From: Cyanobacteria bacterium SIG27
GTDB lineage: Bacteria; Cyanobacteriota; Vampirovibrionia; Gastranaerophilales; Gastranaerophilaceae
Assembly: GCA_015152565.1 (NCBI GenBank)
Contig: SUTT01000013.1
Location: 1-46,591 of the forward strand
Reading direction: 5' to 3'
DNA: 46,591 nt
Program-made: the position numbers and the translations under genes
In this document: positions 39,577 through 46,591 of the stretch, one piece after another
Position numbering within the stretch: position 1 is the stretch's first letter
How the letters are laid out: each line of letters begins with the position of its first letter
The notes under the pieces: generated by a model
The model's database searches: none
The model's input: only the letters and a program-made list of their open reading frames with translations
What the model was told of the DNA's origin: nothing

Positions 39577-41164
39577 CTTTAAAAACTTGTAGGCGTCTAT
39601 TATTCCCCTCGCCTATGCTTTTAGATTTAAATCCGTGGGCTTCAACAAGTTCGTGTTGAAGTTTTCTAACATGTTGGTCTTGCGGTTGTAATTCAACTAA
39701 TTCAGCGCCTTCTGATAGCTTTGCAATTGCAGCATTTGTTTCATCGAGTGCTAATTCTGTTGAATCTTTATAGTTTGTTAATCTTTGAATTTCTTGGTTT
39801 TCTTGGGTTAAATTAAGTGCTTCTTTTAAAACTCTTTGAATTTGGCTCATTGAATTTGTTCTAACAAAAAACACGGGCAAACGATATTCATTTGCAACGG
39901 AAAGAATTTTTGTTCCGCCTTTTGCGAAGTTTTTATGTGCTATAACAAAATCTGCTTCTTCAACGTTTCTTACTATTGTTGCGTCGATATCCAATCTTTC
40001 AATTAATTTATCGACGATTGAGCGAGAAACTGCATAAATATAGATTTTTTTATGTTTTTTGTTTTCTTTAATGTAAGCTTGTCGATTAAAGCCGAAGCTA
40101 AGAGGTGATTTTGAAGCTTCTTGAACTTTTTGCTCCAGCTTTTCAACCTCTTTTAATATATTTGTTTCAGGCTTTTTTTCTTTATAATTTCCGTCAACTT
40201 TTCTGATTTCTGGCTGAATTGGCCAACTTCTTAAAATGTAATCAACTGCAGTTGCACTATCTTTGTATATCGCAAGCGTATTTCTATCAATAATTTCAAT
40301 TACAATATCAAAAGTTGGTTGTTTTTGACGCTCCAATACTGTTTTTTGGCAGCCTCTGTGTTTTGCTTCGTCATCTCCTAGAGTAACCGTATCAATTCCA
40401 CCAATAAGGTCTGATAGTGTTGGGTTTTTAATTAAGTTATCAAGCGTATTGCCGTGTGCTGTCGCAATTAACATAACGCCACGCTCTGCAATGGTTCTAG
40501 CAGCAGCCGCTTCTAATTCTGTTCCGATTTCATCAACTACAATAACTTCTGGAGTATGGTTTTCAACCGCTTCAATCATGATGTCTTTTTGAAACTCTGG
40601 TTGAGCAACTTGCATTCTTCTTGCTTTTCCGATTGCATGGTGTGCTACATCGCCGTCACCTGCAATTTCGTTTGAAGTATCAACTACAACAACACGTTTT
40701 CCAAGTTCATCTGCCATTAAGCGAGTGATTTCTCTTAGTTTTGTAGTTTTACCAACCCCGGGGCGACCTAAGAATAAAATTGATTTATTTTGTACAACAA
40801 AATCGCGAATACATTCGATTGTTCCTGTTACAACACGCCCAATTCTGCAAGTTAAACCAACGATATTACCTTGTCTATTTCTTATCGCACTAATTCTATG
40901 TAAAGTGCCTGCTATACCTGAGCGGTTATCGTGGGTAAATTCGGGTAATTGTTTTGTAATAAAGTCTAAATCTTCTCTTGTGATGTTATCATTTCCAATA
41001 GATAAAATTTTTCCGTTTCCAAGACGAATTTCAGGAATTCTTCCAATATCTAAAACAATTTCAATCGCATCGTTTAATAAGCCTTCTTCGAGGTTTCTTT
41101 TTATCCTTAAAGGCAGGATTTCTATTAACTTTTCAATGTCAGATTGGAATTGTAGCTCGTTCAT
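39569..41164 (-). CDS. Ycf45-like AAA ATPase with C-terminal R3H domain
   Basis: A 531-aa ATPase related to the plastid/cyanobacterial Ycf45 and to SpoIIIAA-type secretion-family ATPases. Walker A is LGRPGVGKTTKL (about 132-143) and Walker B is VIVVDEIGTELEAAAARTIA (about 208-227), followed by GVMLIATAHGNTLDNLI. The C-terminal ~65 residues (HVRKLQHELVEAHGFKSKSI, then RRLQVF) match an R3H single-stranded nucleic acid-binding domain. The region between (about 330-450) includes a linker and a Rossmann-like segment. Likely cytoplasmic; role unknown. This family being prominent in Cyanobacteria supports the lineage inference. Confidence 0.88.
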   Translation of the reverse strand: MNELQFQSDIEKLIEILPLRIKRNLEEGLLNDAIEIVLDIGRIPEIRLGNGKILSIGNDNITREDLDFITKQLPEFTHDNRSGIAGTLHRISAIRNRQGNIVGLTCRIGRVVTGTIECIRDFVVQNKSILFLGRPGVGKTTKLREITRLMADELGKRVVVVDTSNEIAGDGDVAHHAIGKARRMQVAQPEFQKDIMIEAVENHTPEVIVVDEIGTELEAAAARTIAERGVMLIATAHGNTLDNLIKNPTLSDLIGGIDTVTLGDDEAKHRGCQKTVLERQKQPTFDIVIEIIDRNTLAIYKDSATAVDYILRSWPIQPEIRKVDGNYKEKKPETNILKEVEKLEQKVQEASKSPLSFGFNRQAYIKENKKHKKIYIYAVSRSIVDKLIERLDIDATIVRNVEEADFVIAHKNFAKGGTKILSVANEYRLPVFFVRTNSMSQIQRVLKEALNLTQENQEIQRLTNYKDSTELALDETNAAIAKLSEGAELVELQPQDQHVRKLQHELVEAHGFKSKSIGEGNNRRLQVFKDE

Positions 41165-41301
41165 TTTTTTCCTGATTACCTTTTACCCTATCTTCTAATA
41201 ATATAATGCCCGAAGAAGTTTTTCAATCAACATTTTTTAGTATTATTGAAACAGTTTGAAATAATGTATTTATAACACTTTTGAATATATTTTTTTTGTA
41301 A

Positions 41302-41307
41302 TATAAT
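41302..41307 (+). promoter_or_regulatory. -10 box of pheT
   Basis: TATAAT lies 33 bp before the pheT ATG, with TTGAAT 15 bp upstream (41281-41286), a rather short spacer. Confidence 0.45.
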
Positions 41308-41340
41308 TTTTCTATAAATACATTAAAAAAGGAATTAAAA

Positions 41341-43800
41341 ATGCAAGTTTCACACGAATGGTTAAATGAATTTGTTGAATTAGCAGGAATTACTCCTGAA
41401 GAAATTTCTCATAATCTTACTATGTCTGGTTTGGAAGTTGAAGAAATAGAATACAAAAAACCATCATTTACAAACATTGTGACTGCAAAAATAACAAAAA
41501 TTGATAATCATCCAAACGCAGATAAGCTTCATCTTGTTACTTTGGATTTAGGTGGAATTGAAAAGCGTGTTGTTTGCGGTGCTCAAAATATTGAAATCGG
41601 ACAAATAATTCCTTATGCTTCTGTGGGTTCTAAAGTTTTGAACCGAAAAACAGGTGAACAATTTGAGCTTACTCCTGCTGTTATTCGTGGAGTTGAATCT
41701 CAAGGCATGTTATGTTCGCAAGATGAGCTTGGCTTATCAAACATGCAAGAAGAAGATGGAATTTTAATTTTAAATAGACTTTTTGATGATGTCGAACTAA
41801 ACCAACCATTAGAAAAAGTTTTAAATTTAAAAGATGAAATTATTTATCACGTTGCACCGACTGCAAATCGTGGCGATCAAATGAGTGTAATTGGAATTGC
41901 TAGAGAATTAAGTGCATTATTTAATCGCAAAATGAAATTTGAAAAGAAAGAACTTCCAAGTGTAAAATCTGATTTTGAAGTAGAAATCAAAGATGAAGAA
42001 GCTTGCAAATACTATAGTGTAGCAGTTTTAAAAGATTTAGTTATTAAACAATCTCCTGAATTTATTCAAAGAAGAATAATTGCAGGCGGAATGCGTCCAA
42101 TTAATAATATTGTTGATATTACAAATTACGTTATGCTTGAATATGGCACACCTCAACATGCTTTTGATTTTGATAAATTAAATAATTATCTTTGTGTTAG
42201 ATATGCTTCAAATGATGAAACATTAGTTACTATTGATGAGGTTGAGCGAAAATTATCAAATCAAACAGTAGTAATCGCAACAAAAGAAAAACCAGTGTGT
42301 GCTGGTGGTGTTTTTGGCGGTTTAAATTCTGAAATTGATGATAAAACAACAAATATTGCATTAGAAGCTGCATATTTTACACCACATACAAATAGAAAAT
42401 CAGCTCGCTCAATTGGATATCGTTCAGACGCTTCAGCACGTTATGAAAGAGGAATTGATATTGAAATGGTAGCTCCAGCGATGGCTCGTTCAATTGAATT
42501 ATTAGAAAAATATGCTGATGCTAAATTTATGGGTGTTTCAAAAACCGGTAATGATAAACTTGAAACAGTTGAAATTACTTTAAGAAATTCTGAAATCAAA
42601 AGAATTTTAGGCGTTGAAATTCCACAAGAGCGCTCAATTGAAATCTTGCAAAATCTAGGTTTTGAATTATTGGGTAAAAATGAAATGGCAGCAAAGTTTG
42701 CTGTTCCAAGTTATAGAATGCAAGATGTTACACGTGAAATTGATTTAATTGAAGAAATTTCAAGAATTGATGGCTTTGATAAAATCACTCCGCAATTACC
42801 AAGCATATCCCAAGGGGCAGATATTTCATTTGATACAAGAACAATTAAAACAATTAACGAAACAATGCTTTCTTATGGTTTTGATGAAATTATCACAAGC
42901 TCTTTAATTGGTCATAACTTAGCTAACACATATCTTCAACCAATCGACACTAATTTAATGGTTAAAGTTATGAATCAACATAGTGATGATTTTTCTATTT
43001 TAAGGCAAATGCTAAATCCAAGTATGTTAGAAGTTGCTAAAAATAACTTTGATAATGGAAACAAAGCTTTTAGGCTATATGAAATTGGAAAAACTTATCA
43101 TAAGATATCTGAAATTACTGAAGATTCAACAGGTGTAGTTGAAACAAGAAAACTTGCTGGATGTATTTTTGGTTCAGTTAATAATAGCTTATTAAACCAA
43201 AAACAAGATGATTTCTTTACCTTAAAAGGTGTTTTAGAAAGTTTATTTGAAAAACTTGGTTTATCAAAAAGAGTAGTATATAGTGCATTCAATGAAAATG
43301 ATAGAAAATATTATGAATTTATTCACCCAGCACAAGGGGCTACTATTTCAATCTTAGGAAAGAATAGAGAACCAATCGGTTTTGTTGGAAGACTGCACCC
43401 TGTTTTAGCTGATAAATTAAAGTTAAATCAACCACTATATCTTTTTGAAATTAATCTTGAAGATATTATATCCGCAATCACTCCAAATACTGTAAAATTT
43501 AAAAAATTGCCTGTTTTTGGTGCTGTTAATCGTGATATTGCTTTTATTGCTCCAAAAGAAGTAACAATTGAACAAATTAACAAGGTGATTAAAAAAGTGG
43601 CAGATAAAAACATCTTTAAAGGTTCAAAAGTGTTTGATATTTATGAAGGTGCTAATATCGAAGAGGGTAAAAAATCTTTTGCTTTTAGAATCACTCTCCA
43701 AGATGAAAATAAAACAATGACAGATGAAATTATTCAAAGCGAAGTTAATAAAATTAAATCAGGCCTTGAAAAAGGAATTGTTGGACTTGCTTTAAGATAA
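41341..43800 (+). CDS. pheT: Phenylalanyl-tRNA synthetase beta subunit
   Basis: Beta chain of the alpha2-beta2 enzyme that charges tRNA-Phe, 819 aa. The order is an N-terminal tRNA-binding EMAP-like domain (VTAKITKIDNHPNADKLHLV), B3/B4 editing region (PTANRGDQMSVIGIARELSA, then RPINNIVDITNYVMLEYGTP), B5 domain, a catalytic-like core and the C-terminal FDX-ACB anticodon domain (FPVFGAVNRDIAFI-type LPVFGAVNRDIAFIAPKEV). An AAAGGAATT ribosome-binding site precedes the ATG. pheS is not beside it, whereas pheS-pheT are often adjacent. The stop codon directly abuts the stop of the convergent acetyltransferase gene with no spacer. Confidence 0.97.
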   Translation: MQVSHEWLNEFVELAGITPEEISHNLTMSGLEVEEIEYKKPSFTNIVTAKITKIDNHPNADKLHLVTLDLGGIEKRVVCGAQNIEIGQIIPYASVGSKVLNRKTGEQFELTPAVIRGVESQGMLCSQDELGLSNMQEEDGILILNRLFDDVELNQPLEKVLNLKDEIIYHVAPTANRGDQMSVIGIARELSALFNRKMKFEKKELPSVKSDFEVEIKDEEACKYYSVAVLKDLVIKQSPEFIQRRIIAGGMRPINNIVDITNYVMLEYGTPQHAFDFDKLNNYLCVRYASNDETLVTIDEVERKLSNQTVVIATKEKPVCAGGVFGGLNSEIDDKTTNIALEAAYFTPHTNRKSARSIGYRSDASARYERGIDIEMVAPAMARSIELLEKYADAKFMGVSKTGNDKLETVEITLRNSEIKRILGVEIPQERSIEILQNLGFELLGKNEMAAKFAVPSYRMQDVTREIDLIEEISRIDGFDKITPQLPSISQGADISFDTRTIKTINETMLSYGFDEIITSSLIGHNLANTYLQPIDTNLMVKVMNQHSDDFSILRQMLNPSMLEVAKNNFDNGNKAFRLYEIGKTYHKISEITEDSTGVVETRKLAGCIFGSVNNSLLNQKQDDFFTLKGVLESLFEKLGLSKRVVYSAFNENDRKYYEFIHPAQGATISILGKNREPIGFVGRLHPVLADKLKLNQPLYLFEINLEDIISAITPNTVKFKKLPVFGAVNRDIAFIAPKEVTIEQINKVIKKVADKNIFKGSKVFDIYEGANIEEGKKSFAFRITLQDENKTMTDEIIQSEVNKIKSGLEKGIVGLALR

Positions 43801-44352
43801 TTAAATCTTTTTTATAACTTTACAAGGATTTCCCAGCGCAACACTGTTCGCTGGGATATCTTTTACAACAACAGAACCTGCGCCAATTGTACAATTATCT
43901 CCAATTGTTACACCTGAAAGAATGGTTACTGAACCGCCTATCCAAACGTTTGAACCAATTGTGATTGGTTTTGCGTATTCTAAAAGTTTATTTCGCTCTA
44001 TTGGGTCTATTGGGTGCTGCGCTGTATAAAAACTACAGTTTGGACCAATAAATACATTATCGCCAAAAGTTACTTTAGCGCAATCTAAAATAACTAAATT
44101 GTGATTAGAATAAAAATTTTCACTAATTTCAATATTATATCCATAATCACAAAAGAAATTAGGTTCAATTATATAATTTTTGCCCACTTTTCCTAAAAGG
44201 TTTTTTAAAAGCTCTTTCTTTTTATCAAATTCATCAGGTCTTAAAAGATTATATTCATAACATAAATTTTTTGCTTTTAATCTTTCGTTTGATAATTCAT
44301 CAACAGTTGAATCATATAAAACGCCTGCAAGCATTTTTTCTTTTTCAGACAT
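43801..44352 (-). CDS. Maltose/galactoside O-acetyltransferase-like (LbH fold)
   Basis: Hexapeptide-repeat acetyltransferase of the Maa/NodL/LacA group, 183 aa. The N-terminal helical segment MSEKEKMLAGVLYDSTVDEL and YNLLRPDEFDKKKELLKNLL is the Maa-type cap. The left-handed beta helix follows, with FFCDYGYNIEISENFYSNHN, the catalytic His in FYTAQHPIDP, VWIGGSVTILSGVTIGDN and the end VVVKDIPANSVALGNPCKVI. The acceptor is probably a sugar; which one is not known. The ATG overlaps the stop of the SIMPL gene by one base (TAATG). Confidence 0.93.
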   Translation of the reverse strand: MSEKEKMLAGVLYDSTVDELSNERLKAKNLCYEYNLLRPDEFDKKKELLKNLLGKVGKNYIIEPNFFCDYGYNIEISENFYSNHNLVILDCAKVTFGDNVFIGPNCSFYTAQHPIDPIERNKLLEYAKPITIGSNVWIGGSVTILSGVTIGDNCTIGAGSVVVKDIPANSVALGNPCKVIKKI

Positions 44353-45077
44353 TATTTCACCTTAAATACAACATTTGCCACTGCTGTAACTTTTTTGTCA
44401 ATGCTTGATGTGTCATTAATTCCCATATCAGATACCATAGTCGAATCTACTGGAGTAATTTGAAAAACTCCCATACGCATTGATTTAACTTTTCCAACAT
44501 TCGCTCCTGTTGCTTCTAGCATTGAATTTGCTCTTTGTTTAGCGTCAAGCGAAGCTTCTTTTAATAAATCAATTTTAATTGAAGCTAAATCAGAGTAAAA
44601 ATATTGAGGAGAATAAACTTCAATATTTATTTCTTTATCGATTAAATTTTGAATATCTGTTGTTATATCTTTAATTTTTAAAACATCATTTGATTTAATT
44701 TCAATTAATTGGCTGGCATCGTATGCTATAACTTCATTTGTGCTGTAGCCTTTTTCGTTTTGGCGATAAACGCTATATCCATTCATTGCTTTAATATCAA
44801 TATCTTCTTTTTTAAATCCTTTATTTTCAAGGTATTCAACAACTTTTGGCGTTAGTTGTTTTAGATTATTAAATGCTTCTTTTTGATTGATTTTTCTTGT
44901 GCGAATTGAAAATTCAAGCTTTGCACTATCAGATTTAACTATTTTATAAGCTGAACCAGTTACGGTTATATTTTCATCTTTTGAAATTTTAGATGCAAAA
45001 ATTAACGTTGCAATTAAAAAGCCAAGAGTAATAATTAAACAAGAAACTAAAATTTGAAATTTTTCCAATTTTTCCAT
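44352..45077 (-). CDS. SIMPL-domain (DUF541) envelope protein
   Basis: A 241-aa protein with an N-terminal signal anchor (ILVSCLIITLGFLIATLIFA) and a SIMPL/DUF541 domain. The latter shows ITVTGSAYKIVKSDSAKLEF, the LEKKGFKKEDIDIKAMNGYS-like segment (LENKGFKKEDIDIKAMNGYS), and AKQRANSMLEATGANVGKVK, all typical. Likely periplasmic, facing out from the inner membrane. Function of the family is poorly defined. An AAGGAGAT ribosome-binding site lies upstream. It forms an operon with the acetyltransferase and probably queA. Confidence 0.9.
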   Translation of the reverse strand: MEKLEKFQILVSCLIITLGFLIATLIFASKISKDENITVTGSAYKIVKSDSAKLEFSIRTRKINQKEAFNNLKQLTPKVVEYLENKGFKKEDIDIKAMNGYSVYRQNEKGYSTNEVIAYDASQLIEIKSNDVLKIKDITTDIQNLIDKEINIEVYSPQYFYSDLASIKIDLLKEASLDAKQRANSMLEATGANVGKVKSMRMGVFQITPVDSTMVSDMGINDTSSIDKKVTAVANVVFKVK

Positions 45078-45103
45078 TTTTATCTCCTTTTTGTTGATTA
45101 TAA

Positions 45104-46147
45104 TTATTTTTCAATAAACATGCAATCGCCATAGCTAAAAAAGCGATATTTTTCACTTACTGCGTGTTTATAAGCTTCAAAAGTAAAATCTTTTCCTGCA
45201 AATGCGCTAACAAGCATAATTAAAGTTGATTTTGGCAAGTGAAAATTGGTTATTAATTTATCAATTGATTTAATTTCATAAGGCGGATAGATAAAGATGT
45301 TTGTTTTGTCTTTTGTTTCAACAATTTTTCCGTGTTTTTGGTGCGTTGCTTCAAGACATCTTAATACAGTTGTTCCTACAGCTATAACAGAGCCTTTTTT
45401 ATTATTAATTAAATCGGCAGTTTTAGCTGAAATTGAAAAACTTTCATAATGCATTGTGTGTTCGCTAAGGTTTTCAACTTTAACGGGCATAAACGTCCCA
45501 AGCCCAACATTTAGAGTAACGTAGGCAATTTTAACCCCTTTTTGTTTGATTTTTTCTAATAGTTCAACTGAAAAATGAAGTCCTGCGGTTGGTGCTGCGG
45601 CAGAACCAATATTTCGAGCAAAAACAGTTTGATAATCATCCTTGTCGTTTTCTTCAACTTCCCTTGAAATATAAGGAGGAAGAGGGATTGAGCCATATTT
45701 ATTCAATGTTTCATAAATATCATCGCCATTAAAAATAACTTCAACAATATATTTTGGAATTTCATTTTCATTTTCAGCTTGGCGTTTTTCAATTAATTTA
45801 ATCTTAAAATCAGCTGCAACGTTTAGTGTTTCACCCTCTTTTACTCTTTTTGCATTTTTTGTTAAAACTTCCCAATGATTAGAATTATTAATAGGGTTTA
45901 AAAAGAACACTTCAACATTAGCGCCACTTTCTCGATGAGCTATAACACGTGCAGGATAAACCTTTGTATCGTTTAAAACTAAAATATCGTCTTTATTTAA
46001 TAAATCAATTACATCAAAAAAATGTTTATCAAAAAAACTGCACTCATCTTTTTTTAAGTGCAACATACGGCAATTTTCACGCTTAGAAAGCGGACTTTGC
46101 GCAATTAATTCTTGTGGTAGTTGATAATCAAAATCGGTCGTTTTCAT
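45104..46147 (-). CDS. queA: S-adenosylmethionine:tRNA ribosyltransferase-isomerase
   Basis: Transfers the ribosyl part of SAM to preQ1 in tRNA to make epoxyqueuosine, 347 aa, the usual length. The N-terminus KTTDFDYQLPQELIAQSPLS, VLNDTKVYPARVIAHRESGA, GSIPLPPYISREVEENDKDD, FARNIGSAAAPTAGLHFSVE and the C-terminal NFHLPKSTLIMLVSAFAGKD are diagnostic. No strong ribosome-binding site is seen before the ATG. The gene lies 26 bp upstream of the SIMPL gene on the minus strand. Confidence 0.97.
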   Translation of the reverse strand: MKTTDFDYQLPQELIAQSPLSKRENCRMLHLKKDECSFFDKHFFDVIDLLNKDDILVLNDTKVYPARVIAHRESGANVEVFFLNPINNSNHWEVLTKNAKRVKEGETLNVAADFKIKLIEKRQAENENEIPKYIVEVIFNGDDIYETLNKYGSIPLPPYISREVEENDKDDYQTVFARNIGSAAAPTAGLHFSVELLEKIKQKGVKIAYVTLNVGLGTFMPVKVENLSEHTMHYESFSISAKTADLINNKKGSVIAVGTTVLRCLEATHQKHGKIVETKDKTNIFIYPPYEIKSIDKLITNFHLPKSTLIMLVSAFAGKDFTFEAYKHAVSEKYRFFSYGDCMFIEK

Positions 46148-46407
46148 ATAATTATTTTACTAGAAAATAAAAAAATTATTAAAATAACGTGGAATTAAAT
46201 TTTCGCTTGTTGAAAAAGTTTTCGATATGTCGTTCTGAGCGTAAGCGAAGAATCTGCTATAATGTTTAATCAACCTACGCTAAATCACACAATCATTATG
46301 CTAAACTCGCTTTAGTATCTTGCAAGGCAGAAAAACCAAAAACAAGCCACAACATCATTAAGACCATGAAACTAGCACGCATGTAATTTTAACGCTTCCG
46401 CTTGGGA
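46148..46407. other. Intergenic region without a recognised gene
   Basis: A queA promoter should lie in the AT-rich part next to 46148. Around 46230 is the word TTCTGAGCGTAAGCGAAG, which resembles one arm of the palindromic element at 7823-7889. I see no RNA gene or credible ORF in this stretch. Confidence 0.6.
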
Positions 46408-46591
46408 GCTCAATATCCTTATGCCCTCGTCTTCGTTCGCTAAACCAAGTCTGGCTAAGCTCACTTGACTCAGGTAGTCCAATTTCGCACAAGCCCGCCA
46501 CTTCATCAGTGCCGTGCAGGTGCTCAATATTCTTATGCCCTCGTCTTCGTTCGCTAAGCCAAGTCTGGCTAAGCTCACTTGACTCGGGTAG
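46408..46591. repeat. 70-bp direct repeat, two copies with 114-bp period, at right edge
   Basis: Copies are 46408-46477 and 46522-46591, with three mismatches that I counted; both contain CCCTCGTCTTCGTTCGCTAA and AGTCTGGCTAAGCTCACTTG. The second copy ends exactly at the window edge, so the array may continue. On the minus strand both copies lie in one open frame that enters from beyond the edge and ends near 46372, repeating SLARLGLANEDEGIRILS. Two of the three differences are synonymous in that frame. It may be an intergenic repeat family or the 3' end of a gene with peptide repeats. Confidence 0.75.

Overview
The window is AT-rich, gene-dense chromosomal DNA from a flagellated, diderm, fermentative bacterium. 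Evidence for two membranes is FlgH/FlgI (L and P rings), an Mla-type lipid transporter and LpxK (lipid A kinase). A Ycf45-like R3H ATPase, cyanobacterial-style response regulators, pyruvate formate-lyase metabolism and small proteins with an N-terminal SFxG/NFGA-type motif together suggest the non-photosynthetic sister group of Cyanobacteria (Melainabacteria/Gastranaerophilales). That placement is an inference from gene content; no rRNA is present to test it.

Layout. 1-3.7 kb: the 5' part of dnaX (minus, runs off the left edge), a NarL/LuxR response regulator, and two small membrane proteins that share an alignable promoter and leader. 3.8-7.8 kb: mlaE-mlaF-mlaD-lpxK operon. 7.8-8.3 kb: GC-rich repeat and rpsO. 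8.5-17.4 kb: a long flagellar operon (lytic transglycosylase, flgF, flgG, repeat array, flgA, flgH, flgI, flgJ, an unknown ORF in the flgM position, flgN, flgK, flgL). 17.5-21.3 kb: OmpR-type regulator, S41 protease broken by an in-frame stop, GT39-like glycosyltransferase. 21.4-23.1 kb: acpP and fabF. 23.1-25.5 kb: pyruvate formate-lyase encoded as two polypeptides, with the glycyl-radical domain on its own gene. 25.6-27.3 kb: two sugar ABC permeases. 27.4-30.2 kb: AMIN-domain amidase and murI. 30.2-33.9 kb: flhB in an operon with a large protein that looks like an inactive HerA-type ATPase with a very acidic linker and a UvrD-type C-terminal domain. 34.1-36.0 kb: tRNA-Thr(UGU), tRNA-Thr(GGU), a hairpin-rich RNA candidate, tRNA-Tyr and tuf, resembling the tRNA-tufB operon of other bacteria. 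36-46.2 kb: hypothetical proteins, a DUF378 membrane protein, YgjP-like metallopeptidase, Ycf45-like ATPase, pheT, an acetyltransferase, a SIMPL protein and queA. The right edge carries a 70-bp repeat present twice.

Most genes are housekeeping or envelope/flagellar. The points most worth a second look are the split pyruvate formate-lyase, the HerA-like/UvrD-C protein coupled to flhB, the structured RNA candidate between tRNAs, the 106-bp repeats that begin directly at stop codons, the duplicated promoter-leader, and the interrupted S41 protease.
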